The notes beneath the pieces are model-generated. The model was not told the DNA's origin, ran no database searches, and saw only the letters and a list, made by a program, of their open reading frames with translations. This document shows positions 1 through 10,600 of a stretch of DNA of 64,000 nt, in pieces. Source of the stretch: Macrotis lagotis (Eukaryota; Chordata; Mammalia; Peramelemorphia; Peramelidae); contig NC_133660.1 of assembly GCF_037893015.1 (NCBI RefSeq), positions 283,829,534-283,893,533 of the forward strand, written 5' to 3'. Position 1 is the stretch's first letter; each line of letters starts with the position of its first letter. A program made the position numbers and the translations under genes.

Positions 1-454
1 GACACTAGGGAGATGAAGGGCAAAGCTTCCTGAGGGCATCTGGGCTTGGCAGGACCCCCTACCCCTTGGCAGAAAAGTGGGTCAGGCCAGTGCAGCCAGC
101 CTCCTTCCAGTGAGCTAGAACCCATCCCACCTCCACCACTGAGGAGCTCTTCCCCCAGCCCACATAAGCAGCTTCCCCCTCCCCCCCAGGACTGCCCAGG
201 ACTAGGCTGATCCTTCTTCCAAGTGACTGCCCTTCTTCTGGCCTGCCCCACCCTGCCCCCAAGTCTTCTCCAGGTGAAAAATACTCAGATGGGGTGGGAC
301 CTGGGTGGCTTGTCACCTCCCTGGTCCTGGACTCCTTTAGTAAGAAGGATCTATTTATCTAGGAATGGACCCAAATTTAGAACTACAGTATTTCAGACCA
401 TAGAAAATAAAACAAGGACCTTCTAGAACCTAAGATTTCATCTGGTTCTCATCC

Positions 455-540
455 CTTCCTTTGACAGATGAGGAAAAATAAGTCCCAGAGAGGTTAAGGG
501 CTCTATCCAGGTATTAAGTGGTACAGCCAGGTCTAGGCTC
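455..540 (-). repeat. MIR/CORE-SINE relic
   Basis: The core 'gatgaggaaa...agagaggttaag' is recognisable, followed by a degraded 'cacagc' region. It is the antisense of the MIR core and is highly diverged, so it is old. Confidence 0.6.
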
Positions 541-597
541 AGGTTCAAAAGATTAGCTTCACAAGGCATGGTGGGGGGGGGCACCATTAAATATCAA

Positions 598-1115
598 CTG
601 ATCTGAAAAAGATCTGAGGGTCTCGGTGGAATATAAGTTCTGGATGAATAGGATGGGGCATCCAAGAAAGCAGGGTTTAGGAAAGACATGGAGAAGCTAC
701 AGAAAGTCTGGTGGAGGGCAACCAGGTGGGTGAAAGGCTTCAAGTTTGTGCCACATAAGGATTGGTTAAAGAAATGGGGCATGAGTAGCTCAGAGAAGCC
801 TGGAAGGGAAGAGGAGAGCTAGTTCCAGTATCTGCTCAAGGGTCACATTAAAGAATCTTGTTGGGTTTAGCGCCTCAGGGCAGGAGTGAGCAAAGAGGAG
901 GGAGGAGGAAGAGGCCACCCTGAGGCTGCTGGGTTAGCAAGAATTAGGCTTCTTCCTGCCCAGAGAGGGGGTGAGCTTGCCATGCCTGGAAGTCTCCAAG
1001 CAGAGGCTGCAGGACCACTTCTCAAATACATTGGAATGAGATTCCTTTCCTGTGGGGGTTGGACTAGACTGGCTGCTGAATTCTGGGATTCTCTCAAAAA
1101 TGAAGCTGGAGAGTT
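598..1115 (+). repeat. CR1/L3-like LINE 3' end
   Basis: The piece starts with 'atctgaaaaagatctgaggg', passes through 'gtggagggcaaccaggtggg', and ends with 'ggttggactagactggctgc' followed by 'ttctgggattct'. These are landmarks of the 3' part of CR1/L3 elements. It is truncated and diverged. A sister fragment lies at 54574-54910. Confidence 0.6.
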
Positions 1116-1674
1116 GGGGAAGGACATTAGAACATAAAACAACTTTAGAAGTGGGGGGGGGATGTCAGGGCTGGGAGGGTTTAGGCCACAGTCCATTATG
1201 CCAACCACCTTCTACTCATCTGCACATTGCTTGTTCCTAAAGGGCAGGTCTCCTGACCCCCCAGGGCCCCCCTGTGACCTCCGGGATCAAATATAAAATC
1301 TGTCTGGCCTGGAAAGCCCTTCAGTCCCCACCTCCATTGGGGTCCTTGGTGCTCCGGGTCGGCTTCCTGGCCGGTCCCTGCACATTTTCACAGGGTGGAC
1401 ACATCCCTTGCCCTGCCTCTCCCTTCCTCCCCTGGACTCCCTGACTGTCTCCCAACCATTCTGTCCATACCTCGGGGTGGGCTGCTATTGGGGGGGGAGC
1501 TGGTTTTGCCTTCCTCTGCATCCCTAGGACTTCAGGAGATACTTAATTCTTGCTTTTTGACTTAAAATAGGAAAGACCAGAGTTGGGGAGGTTGGAGGAG
1601 CCTGGACCTCAGCTGGAAGGGCTGGCTTGGGACAGTCGGGCCTCTCCTCTGCCACATCCCAACTGGGCACTCAC

Positions 1675-4600
1675 GGGTTCCAGTGCTCTTTGGAGACTCG
1701 ATAGAGGGTCCCGTACACGGCGGGCAGCACGGTGTGGCAATTGTCCTCAATGAGGCTCAGGATGTACTCATTGTTCCAGAAATACAGAGCCCGCTCTGCA
1801 ACCTGCAGGAACGGGGTGGCCCAGTGAGCCCCTGGCCCAGGGCCCCCTCCCAGATTTCCTTCTATCTCAGGGCCTAGCATGGCTGGCCTTTTATACCTCA
1901 GCTGGAAGAGAAACTGAGGCCCTCAGAGGACAAGGGACTTGGCCACCAAAGGAGCCTTGAATGCCAAAGTCAACCCTCTCTCCACTATACCAAGGTGCCC
2001 ATTTTTATAGATGTGAAGACTCAGGCCAAGAAACAACAAGAGGTGACCATTGTCTCCCAGATCATGGAAACTACATGGGATGATGGGTTAGAAATTGAGA
2101 GGTGGGTTGGTCCAATGCCCACATTTGACAGGTGAGGAAACTGAGGCCAGAGATGTTGAGTGACTTTGTCCAAGGTCACACAGGTGATGACTTAGTAAGG
2201 GCTAAGAAAACAGAACCCTTGTCCCTCTTGTCATGATGTTTCCTCTTAGGCACTGTCTCTCTGGGCCTCAATTTCCCCACCTGTAAAACAAGGGAGCTTT
2301 GTCTAAGCTTCCTTCCTGTGCTAAATCATATGACCCCTGCAGACCTCCCCCATGTGGAATGTGGAGGCTGAGCTGCGTGCTTGCTGAGGTCCTGTCTGGT
2401 TCCTTCCCCCCACTCCTGTCATCTTCTGTCTTCTGCACCCCCCCCCCACATCCATACCTGGAAGTGGGGGCTGGAGACACATCGAGCGACCTGTTTGAAG
2501 AGTGGTTCTTGGATCTTGACAAATTGGGAGGGCTCAATGACGTCCAGAATCTCCTCCATCTCCCCCAGGAACATCACCTGATAGATGGGGGGGCATCAGT
2601 GGCCCCCTCACTGAAGATGTCCCTCTAAGCCTCCCTCCCTCCTCTCCTCCCCAGTCGGTACCTCTTTCTGGGTGCAGGTTTTAGGCCAGTATTTGAGTAA
2701 TCCCCGGATCACCTGTGGGGCAGAAGGGAGTCAGAGGGAGAGAGCAAAAGCCCCGCCATCATGGAGTCAGGAGTACCTGAATTTAAATCCGGCCTCAGAC
2801 ACTTAATAATTGCCTAGCTGTGTGGCCTTGGGCAAGCTACTTAATCCCATTTGCCTTGCAAAAAAAAAAAGCCCCCGCCATCCACCATCCCCCTGAGGAT
2901 GAGCCACTCTGATGCCCTGGTCACTCACATGCTCGGTCAGGGTGGCGTCCTTTTCCAGGAATTGTACTACGCAATATGCCAGCTGCAGAGGGCAAGAGCC
3001 AGTCAGCCAGGCAGGAGAAAAAGAACAAGGCAAGGTGAACAAGCAGCTCCCCCCCAAGAGAGGCAGGGTACAAGGGGAACCAAAATATTACAGTGGGAGG
3101 GACCTCAAAGGTCATCAGTGCCACCCACCCCCATTTCACAGGTAAGGAAACTGAGGCCCAGAGAGGCAGTGTGACTGATCCCCGGTTCTAGCCAGGAAAC
3201 GGCAAGGCCAGACCAACACCTTTCTACTCTCCTTTGATGTTCCCCTAAAGTTTCATAGGGCAGGTCTATTTTCCAGTCTCTCTCTGGTTAGGTTGGGTGG
3301 GGCCCATCCTCCTGAGCAAAGGATCCCCTGGGAAGGGAAGGCTTGGCAACAGTGGTCCTGGAGACCCCGAATCCTCGGGTTCTACTTGGGGACTGAACCT
3401 TGGGCTGGCAACTCAGGGAGAAGGGGCTCACCTGGGCATGGAAGTTGGAGAGAGATTTGACTGAATGGAGAGGGATCAGCACACGGACCAGAAACTGTTT
3501 GTGCTCAGTCTTCAGGGGCAAAGCGAAGCCATTGATGATGCTGTGGAGTGGGGAGGACATGTGAGGGAGGAGCGAGAGGGGAGGAGAAGCAAGGATCCCC
3601 CCCAGCCCTGGGCTCAGGCCTGGGCCTAGACCCTGGACAGCTCCCTGGGCCAGGGTGGCTCACCTCCCTAGGATCTCCAGCAGCTCCGCCACACCATTGA
3701 AATGCTCTAGCTCATAGATGAACCTGGGGTAAGGGGGAGCAAGTAAGGAGACTTTTGAGCCCCGCCCTCCCAGAGTGTGCCCCCCTCCCCCAGAGCTAGG
3801 TTCCACTTGGAGCTCTACCTTTAAGTCTTTTTTTTTTTTTAGGTTTGTTTTTGCAAGGCAAATGGGGTTAAGTAGCTTGCCCAAGTCCACACAGCTAGGT
3901 ATTAAGTGTCTGAGGTTGCATTTGAACTCAGGTCCTCAGGGCGGGTGCTCCATCCACTGCGCCACCTAGCTGCCCCTACCTTTAACTCATACCCCTTTTT
4001 AACTCTCCCTTCTCCCAGATCCCTGGGTCTGCCCCTCACCCCCAGCCTAGTGCCCTGGGGCATGCTCACCTCAGCACCCCCCACCCCATCCCACAGCCGG
4101 GGTCAGGATGGCTCATGCACTCACCGTAGGAAGATGTGGTTACATTGCTTTCGAATGTAAGCCCGCAGGCCCAGAAACTTGCCATAGACTCGGTGCAGGA
4201 TGGTTTTGAGGTACTCTCGTTCCCGGGGATCCTCGCTGTCAAACAGCTCCAGGAGCTGTGGGCCCAAGGTCAGGGCCAGGCTGGCGGAGGGGAGGCCCCA
4301 GGCAGCCTCAAGGCCCGCTCCTTCCCTCCCTCCCTAGGCCGAGGGTCCCTCCAGCTCCAGTCCCGGGTACCAGACCCAGGCCCACCCCTCCCAGCCATCA
4401 AGCCCCTGGGCTCCCACTTCACCCACCATCAGCACAAACTTCTGATCCACGTATCTCTTGGCCACTGAAGGTTGGAAGTCTGGACTCTCCAAGAAACGAA
4501 GGAAAAACTCGTAGACCAGCTGGAGAGGGGAGGGGATGGAGAAGTGAAGCCAGCCCCTCACCCCCCACGCCCCAGCCCGTATTCTCCTGCCAGGCCTCAG

Positions 4601-5808
4601 CGCCTGGAGCCAAGCCCAGTCACCTGCAGATGGGGCCAGGAGGGCTCCAGGTTCGGTTCATCCTCTTCAGGGTCAAACTCCGGATTCTCACTGGGTGGCA
4701 GCGTCCGGAAGATATTCACTGAGATCTAAAAGGAAGGGTCAGGGTGCTCAGGAAGGGGCCCCTTCATGGCCTCTAGCCGGGGGGCCGGTAGAGCACAGAA
4801 CACCTGGGTTGGACGCCCGGAGTGGTGCGACCCCAGACGAGAACCTAACCCCCTGGGCCTCAGTTTCCTCATCGGTCCAATGAAGGGGCTTCTCAGGTCC
4901 TTTTCGGCTCGTGACCCACCACATCCTGCCCCCGTCGGCCTCACGAGGGAGTTGGGGGACCCAAGCCTGCTCACCATGCGGATGATATCGGGGTACACCG
5001 GCTCAATGAGGACACCCCGGGTGCCCCCCACACACTCCACCAGCTCATTGAGGGCCGCTCGCTTCACCTCCTTCCCCTTCAGGTCAGCCACACAGTCCAG
5101 GAAGTCAAAGAGGACCCCACACTGAGCCAGCTTCCGGCTGAGCAAGTCATGGAGCTCCGAGGCCGGCACATCTGCGGGAAGCAGGGCCAGGGTGAGCCCC
5201 GGGAGCAGAGGCCCCCCAGGGCTAGGGCCCCCTCGCCCCTTCCGAGGCCCGTCCACCTGCGTCCCCGCTGGGCTCCCCGGCTCTGGCGCCAGGTAAACAG
5301 GCTCGGGCTCTCCTGGGAGTTGGCCCGGAGATGGAGAAGCGATGCCCGAGGGATCCGAGGCGGCGCGGTCTCAGGAGCCCCGGGCCCCGGGAGCCGCAGA
5401 CTCATCCGGCTCCTTAGCAGCGCCGGCCCGGGGCTCCCACCGGCCGGAGACCCCCTGCTCCGAGACCCCCCCCCCCAGGACCAGTGCCCCCTCCGGGCTG
5501 ACGGGCACAGCAGAACATGCGTCAGCACCGGGAGGCAGAGCTGCCACCCCGAGAGGGCACGGCCCGGGGGGCAGAGGGGGGCCGGGCGTGGATGGGGGGG
5601 CCCACTCACCCTTGAGCAGCGGGAGGGGGGTGAGCTCCTGCTGGTTGCTCTGGTATCGGAACTGGGAAGAGCTGTGGGAACGCCGGGGCCGGGCCCTGCG
5701 GAGGGACCGCCGGGAGAAGCCGTCCACCTTGTCCGGCGGGGGGACCGGGGACAGCCCGGGGGAGGAGGGGCTGGTCGGGGTGCTGGCCGGGGGCAGCTTG
5801 GTGTCCAT
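1675..5808 (-). CDS. PPP2R5B: PP2A regulatory subunit B56-beta, partial (C-terminus off the window)
   Basis: This is the targeting subunit of the PP2A holoenzyme; it selects substrates (B56 family, LxxIxE-motif binding) and bridges to the catalytic core. Eleven exons join in frame on the minus strand: 5610-5808, 4975-5171, 4624-4725, 4427-4519, 4125-4255, 3664-3723, 3432-3540, 2929-2982, 2662-2712, 2458-2577 and 1675-1802. They give 1,244 nt, or 414 codons plus two bases. The product begins [18 protein letters not shown], has a Ser/Arg-rich N-terminal tail ([18 protein letters not shown]), and then the HEAT-like B56 body with blocks such as [35 protein letters not shown] and [20 protein letters not shown]. 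The N-terminal tail identifies the beta isoform rather than alpha, gamma, delta or epsilon. The start codon sits in a good context (gtcaccATGG). By comparison with the 497-residue human protein, about 83 residues are missing at the C-terminus, beyond base 1. No internal break is seen. All introns have GT/AG ends. Confidence 0.97.
2095..2205 (-). repeat. MIR/CORE-SINE relic
   Basis: 'ggtgaggaaactgaggcc' followed by 'ccaaggtcacacagg' is the antisense MIR core. It lies in PPP2R5B intron 10. Confidence 0.65.
2762..2870 (+). repeat. tRNA-derived marsupial SINE, 5'-truncated
   Basis: The copy runs from 'ggagtcaggagtacctga' through 'ggcctcagacacttaata' to 'ttgccttgc' plus an A-tail. It lacks the A-box half. 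It lies in PPP2R5B intron 8. Confidence 0.85.
3105..3180 (-). repeat. MIR/CORE-SINE relic
   Basis: 'ggaaactgaggcccagagag' is preceded by 'ccccatttcacag'. This is the antisense MIR core, in PPP2R5B intron 7. Confidence 0.6.
3828..3976 (-). repeat. tRNA-derived marsupial SINE, nearly full length
   Basis: An oligo-T stretch leads into 'tttgcaaggcaaatggggtt' and the copy ends 'gcgccacctagctgcccc', which is the reverse complement of the SINE head. It lies in PPP2R5B intron 5. Confidence 0.9.
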
Positions 5809-6494
5809 GGTGACCGGGGGGGCGGCGGAGTCCCGCCGGAGGCCCGCTCTGCCCAGGGGGTGCCGGGGAGGGGGTCCTGGCTACCAGGGAGCCCCGGGCC
5901 GACCCATCCCGGCCGGGCCGGCCCCGGGAGGAGAGGCGGAGAGGCTGGGGTCCGAGTGCCGCTCCCCTCCCCCCGGGCCTCCCTGCGGGCGCTGGGGGAG
6001 GAGGGGGGCCCGGGAGGCGCCGGTCAGAGTTCCGAGCGGGGGGGCGGCCGAGGTAGAAGCGCGGCAGTGAGAGGGGGCGCAGCGGGGGGGGGGGGGGAGG
6101 GCAGCGCCCCCGGGGCGGGGGGCCCTCAGCTGGAGCCCCCCCCCGGCCTGGGCTGGCGGGCGCGGAGGCGGCGGCCCCGGCTGTTCGCCCCGGCTGGGGA
6201 GGCCCGGGGCCGGGGGGTCTCCCGCGGGCGCTGGGGCATCCCCCGGCGCGCGCACCCCCCTCCCGGGGCCGGGGCCAGGGGTGCCGGCGGGGAGCTCCGA
6301 GCGCGGGGTGCCGGCGGCGACGGCGGGCTGGGGGCCCCGGCCGGGCCGCCGCTGGTCCCCCCTGCCCCTGCGGGGGCCCGGCTCCCGGCTCTGGGGGGCG
6401 CTGGCGGGCGGCGGGGAGGGGGCCGGCGGCTGCTGCGCTCCGCCTGCTGCACCGGCGCCCCAGCTGCTCCGAATGACATCAAGCCGCCTCCCCC

Positions 6495-6527
6495 GGGGGC
6501 GGGGCGGGGGCGGGGCGGGGGCGGGGC
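6495..6527. promoter_or_regulatory. GC-box array, possible G-quadruplex
   Basis: At least four consecutive GGGGCGGGG-type units lie on the plus strand just upstream of the PPP2R5B coding start. Each is an SP/KLF site by consensus, and the run has enough G-tracts with one-base spacers to fold as a G-quadruplex. Confidence 0.6.
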
Positions 6528-6545
6528 GCCGGCCGGGGGCGGCGC

Positions 6546-6557
6546 GGGAAATGTAGT
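6546..6557 (-). promoter_or_regulatory. ZNF143/SBS-type motif 1
   Basis: The plus strand reads GGGAAATGTAGT, one mismatch from GGGAATTGTAGT, the reverse complement of the core ACTACAATTCCC of the ZNF143/THAP11 promoter element. Confidence 0.5.
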
Positions 6558-6960
6558 CCGGCTCGCCTTAAAGGCGCCGCGCCCGGCGCGGGGGGGGGGG
6601 GGGCCTGGCTCGGAGACAGCCCGGGAGCCCTCGCCGCTCCGGCTCCCGATCCCACCTCCCCGGGCCCCGGGCCCTGGGGGGGGAGGGGGGCGCTGCTTTC
6701 TGAGAGGGGGAGGCGCCGCCTCCAGGGAGGAAGGCGGCCTCTGACAGAGGGGGAAACTGAGGCCCAGAGAGAGGGAGAAGGCCTCCGGTCCCCCAGGCCC
6801 GGCCCCCGCCCGCGCATCTTGCTTCTGCCTCTCAGACTAGTAAGCTTCTCTTCTGGGGTCCCAGGACCCCGCAGCCCCCGGCGCGGGGGAGGAAACCCAG
6901 GCCCGCCTCCTCTCGGCCGGCAGCGCAAGAGTTAACCTGGGCCGGCGGAGCCGGGCGCCT

Positions 6961-6974
6961 CTGGGAGTTGTAGT
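6961..6974 (-). promoter_or_regulatory. ZNF143/SBS-type motif 2
   Basis: The plus strand reads CTGGGAGTTGTAGT, one mismatch from CTGGGAATTGTAGT. It lies about 400 bases from motif 1 in the same orientation. A third, weaker relative (GGGAAATGAAGT) follows at about 6990. Confidence 0.55.
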
Positions 6975-7633
6975 CCTGCGGCGGCTGCCGGGAAATGAAG
7001 TCACCCGGGGTCCTGCAGTCCCCCGCCCTTCGGCAGAGTCTGCGGTGACATCATCGTCTCCGGATTAAAGGGCCAGAGCGGAATGGCGAGGCGGAGGACT
7101 AACCCCGCCCCGGGCCAGACTCTGCCCCCTCCCCGGGAGGAAGGGGTGGGGAATCCCCGCCCGGGGCCCCCAGAACAAAACAAACACAGACCCCGAACAG
7201 GTGGCTGCGCCCTAGAGGGGGAAGGGAAGCTACTGGCCGGGGTGTTCCCCCGGGAGTCCTGGCCCCCTTCCCAGCACCGCCCCCCAAACTCCTCCATCAG
7301 CTAACTGCCCCCGGCCCCCCTTTCCCTTTCCCCTCCGCCGCTGCATCCAGGCCCCTCCAGCCCGGCCCCCCAGAGCCCAGCACCCCCAAGCGCTTCCCCC
7401 CAGACTTCTTCCTCCCTTAGATTCCGACTGTCTCCTTCCATGGCTGCACCCCCAAAACCGGCTCCCCCAGAGAGCACCATCCTGGGACCTTTGCCCTACT
7501 GGCCTTGCAGCATCCCACACTGGCTTCCACCCTCCGGCGCCTCGGGATCTCCCGGTTGAATGAACTGGACCTTGCTCTCCCTGAGTTACAGTGTGGTCAG
7601 TCCCGAGGAGGGTGGCCTGTGGGCCGGGGGAGC

Positions 7634-10600
7634 ATGAGCAGGAAAGGAGGGCCGGGGAAGAAGGCAAGGGAGCTGAGGGGCCTCCTGGAGCAGGTGGGAG
7701 GATGGGGTCGCTTCCAGATGATCCACCTGGTCATCCTGACGGTGCCTTTTGCCTTTGTGGGCACTCACGGTTTTCTCCAGAACTTCACGGCCACCATTCC
7801 TGACCACCGCTGCCGGAGCGCCGGCGACCTCTGGCCGGTGGATGCCCAGGGCCGGCCGGAGAGGTGCCTCCGCTTCCGGGGCAATGCTACCAACGAGACC
7901 GAGCCCTGTCTGGAGGGCTGGGTCTACAACCACTCGGCCATTGGGACCACCATTGTGTCGGAGGTAACAGGAACAGAGATGATGGCTAGCTTTGCTAGAC
8001 AAACGCTCCACTTGGGCAGCCTCTCAGAGACCCTAGGAGGTGGGGGGCTATTAGTCTTGCCCATGAGGAAATTGAGGCTCAAAGGGGGAAGTGACTTGTC
8101 CGAGGTCACTCTGCTAGACAGTCTCTAAGGGAGGGTTTGAACTCAGGTCTTCCTGCAGGTGAGGCCCTGTATCTCCGTCTTTGAAAGTTAGAAGATGGTT
8201 CTATCCTGCTGGAGTACACCCCCTAGTAACACTTGGGGAAACAATTTGATAAAGAAACAAGGGATTGAAGGAGTTTAAGGAAGATGAAGTCCATTCTGGC
8301 CGGCAGGGCCAGGGCGGCAGCCTTCCTGGGGGTGGAGACTGATGGCTAGATGGGATTTCCATGTGCAGAAAGATGGGAACTTTTCAGGCAGGTACTGTCC
8401 TGAGCTGCTGATGGGAGGGGGTGGGATGAACTGGGAGGGAAGGTAGTGGACTGTGAGGTAAATCAAAGCCCAGCCCAGCCCAATCCCATTATATTACAGA
8501 TGAGGAAACCAAGGCCCAAGGAGGTGAAATAATTACCCAAGGTCACAAGGTAGTAAGCAACCAACAAGCATTTATTAAGTTTCTACTGTATACAGACCCT
8601 GAACTATATATACTGGGAACACAAAAGGGCAAAAATGCAACAGTCCTCCCAGTTGAGAAGCTGGCCTTCACCCATGAGGCAGAGGCCTGGACTGGAGGGC
8701 TGAATGATCTGGATTCAAATCCCCTTCTAAGGCATTTATTCCTTCAAGTCACTTAATTTTTGTGCCTCAGTTTTCTCATTTCCAACATGGAGATGGGGGT
8801 GGAATCAATGACCTCTAAGGTCCCTTCCAGATAGAAATCTAAGGGTCACAGCTCTATTGGTTTCTACAACGTGGATGACAGACAGATTTGGGGAGACCAC
8901 TAGCCAGGAGGACCTTGCACTAAAGCTGGTTCTTGAGCCATTTTGAAGAAAAAAGAGATTCTGGTCAGTAGAAGTGAGATGGGAGGACATTCCAGATGTT
9001 GCTTGTCCAGAGGTGAGAGTATAGTTGGTAGACAGTAGGAGCTTAATAGAAGCATCTTCACTCATCCATCCACAATGAACTGAATTCAACATTTATTAAG
9101 AACTGGTGGTGTGCACAGCCCCAGACCAGCACTGACATAAGAGCTGAAGGCACCGTCCTCAGGGAGCCTCCAGTTTAGGGAGGTAGGACACTGAGGAAGC
9201 CATCTAAGCACCTTGGAGAGAGGGCCAACCCTTTCAGGTCGGCTCTGCTAGAGAATGACTGGACCAGTTGACTGCTGGGTGGCAAGACTGAGCAGTGAGG
9301 AGGAAGGGATGGCCAAGTCTGTTGTTCTTCCTCCTCCTCCTCCTCACCCCTTGATTTCATTCTCCCCTCTCCTCCTCTTGGCTCAGCTGTAACCACTGCT
9401 TTCCTGGGCATGTAATCAATGCCTTAGCTGCAGCCTTATAGGTAGGTGCAGGGGGAAAACTGAGGCTTGAAGGGTACATTGGAAATTCCCCAAGATGCCA
9501 GATGGCTGAGCCTGCCCAAGTTCACTCTCCTCTCCCAGTCCAGTTCTTCCCCCCCCCCAGTCTATCTACCTGGGTACAGGTGCTCCTGAGCCTCACCTTG
9601 CACTGTTCCCTCTCTTCCCCCCTTACCCTACAGTGGGACCTGGTCTGCAGTCTGAAAAGCCTTAAAGGGGTGGCCCAGTCAGTTTATATGGCAGGAGTGT
9701 TCCTGGGTGCCATCACATTTGGGAGACTGGCTGACAGGTAAGCATCATAGCAGTTCTGCCAGGTGGGCATCTGTCCCTGGGGCCAAAGGGGGAATTGCAG
9801 CTCCAATCAGTTGTTAGGTGGTCCCTCAGTGGAATGGCCCAAGAATGCCCATTCTTAAGACCCTGGTAGCAAAGGCTGAAGAAACCCTTCTCAGAGATGG
9901 GGGTACCAGGATGAGACTTTTTGTTGGGGTAGCTGAGGTCCCTTGCAGGACTGGCATCCAAATAATCTCCTAGGTTTCTAATTTGGATCTGTCAGGCAAT
10001 TGTCTTTCTTGGAACCTAACCTAGCCGGGTGTGTGTGTGTGTGTGTGGGGTGTTTTTTGGGGGGATTAGTGCAGACCAGGCTGGCCTTGACTCTGGTCTC
10101 TGCCCCTCCAGGCTGGGCCGAAGGACCATATTCCTTTGGTGCCTCCTTCAGGTGGCTTCTCTGAGCACAGGGGCAGCCCTGGCTCCCTCCTTCTCCATCT
10201 ACTGTGTCTGTCGCTGCCTCTGTGGCTGTGGCATGTGTGGCCTGGTGCTCAATGGAATGGGGCTTGGTGAGTAGAAGCGGGGGGCGGGGAGGCAGGTGGC
10301 ATGGAGGGACTGAGGCTTCCTTGCCACAGAGGCTCTGGCTAAGCCAGAATCTCCAGACTGAATGGGAGGTTGGGATATGCCAGAACTTCTGCCCCCACCC
10401 CCCAACTTGGACATTCAATGCTTTGGATTCCAAGGATTCTCAGCTCTATTTCTGAAGCAATCTGTGTTAAGTGACTTGCCCAGGGTCTCACAGCTAAGAC
10501 ATTATCAAGTGTCTGAGGTTGGATTTGAACTCATTTCCTCCCATCTTCAAGGTTTTGCTCTATACACTGTGCCACCTAGCTGCCACCTGATTGCCCCCAC

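Larger units (their letters stand above)
1..1674. other. Non-coding stretch downstream of the last visible PPP2R5B exon
   Basis: I find no exon here. The remaining PPP2R5B C-terminal exons (the part that in B56 proteins begins TIVxLIYNVLK) are not visible in any frame of the minus strand, so this is probably intron 11 of that gene. It holds a MIR-like relic near 455-540 and a CR1/L3-like LINE 3' end at about 598-1115. Confidence 0.6.
5150..7100. promoter_or_regulatory. CpG island and promoter region of PPP2R5B
   Basis: The stretch is very GC-rich, with dense CpG, long G and C runs and several GC boxes. It covers coding exon 1 and the end of exon 2 of PPP2R5B (minus strand) and the upstream DNA. 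No TATA box is obvious; 'cttaaag' at about 6568 is weak. The non-coding first exon and start site of PPP2R5B should lie here, probably between 5809 and 7000, but the sequence alone does not fix them. The plus-strand SLC22 gene starts at 7634, outside the densest part, so the island may or may not serve it as well. Confidence 0.85.

Noticed and set aside
5149-6744. Open frame of 531 codons on the plus strand over the PPP2R5B promoter
   Set aside because: It is opposite PPP2R5B coding exon 1 in very GC-rich DNA, where stops are rare. The composition is Gly/Arg/Pro/Ala only, with no domain.
7505-7633. Upstream extension of the SLC22 frame to base 7505
   Set aside because: The codon at 7505 is TTG. 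The first in-frame ATG is 7634 with A at -3, and family members start at or near this point.
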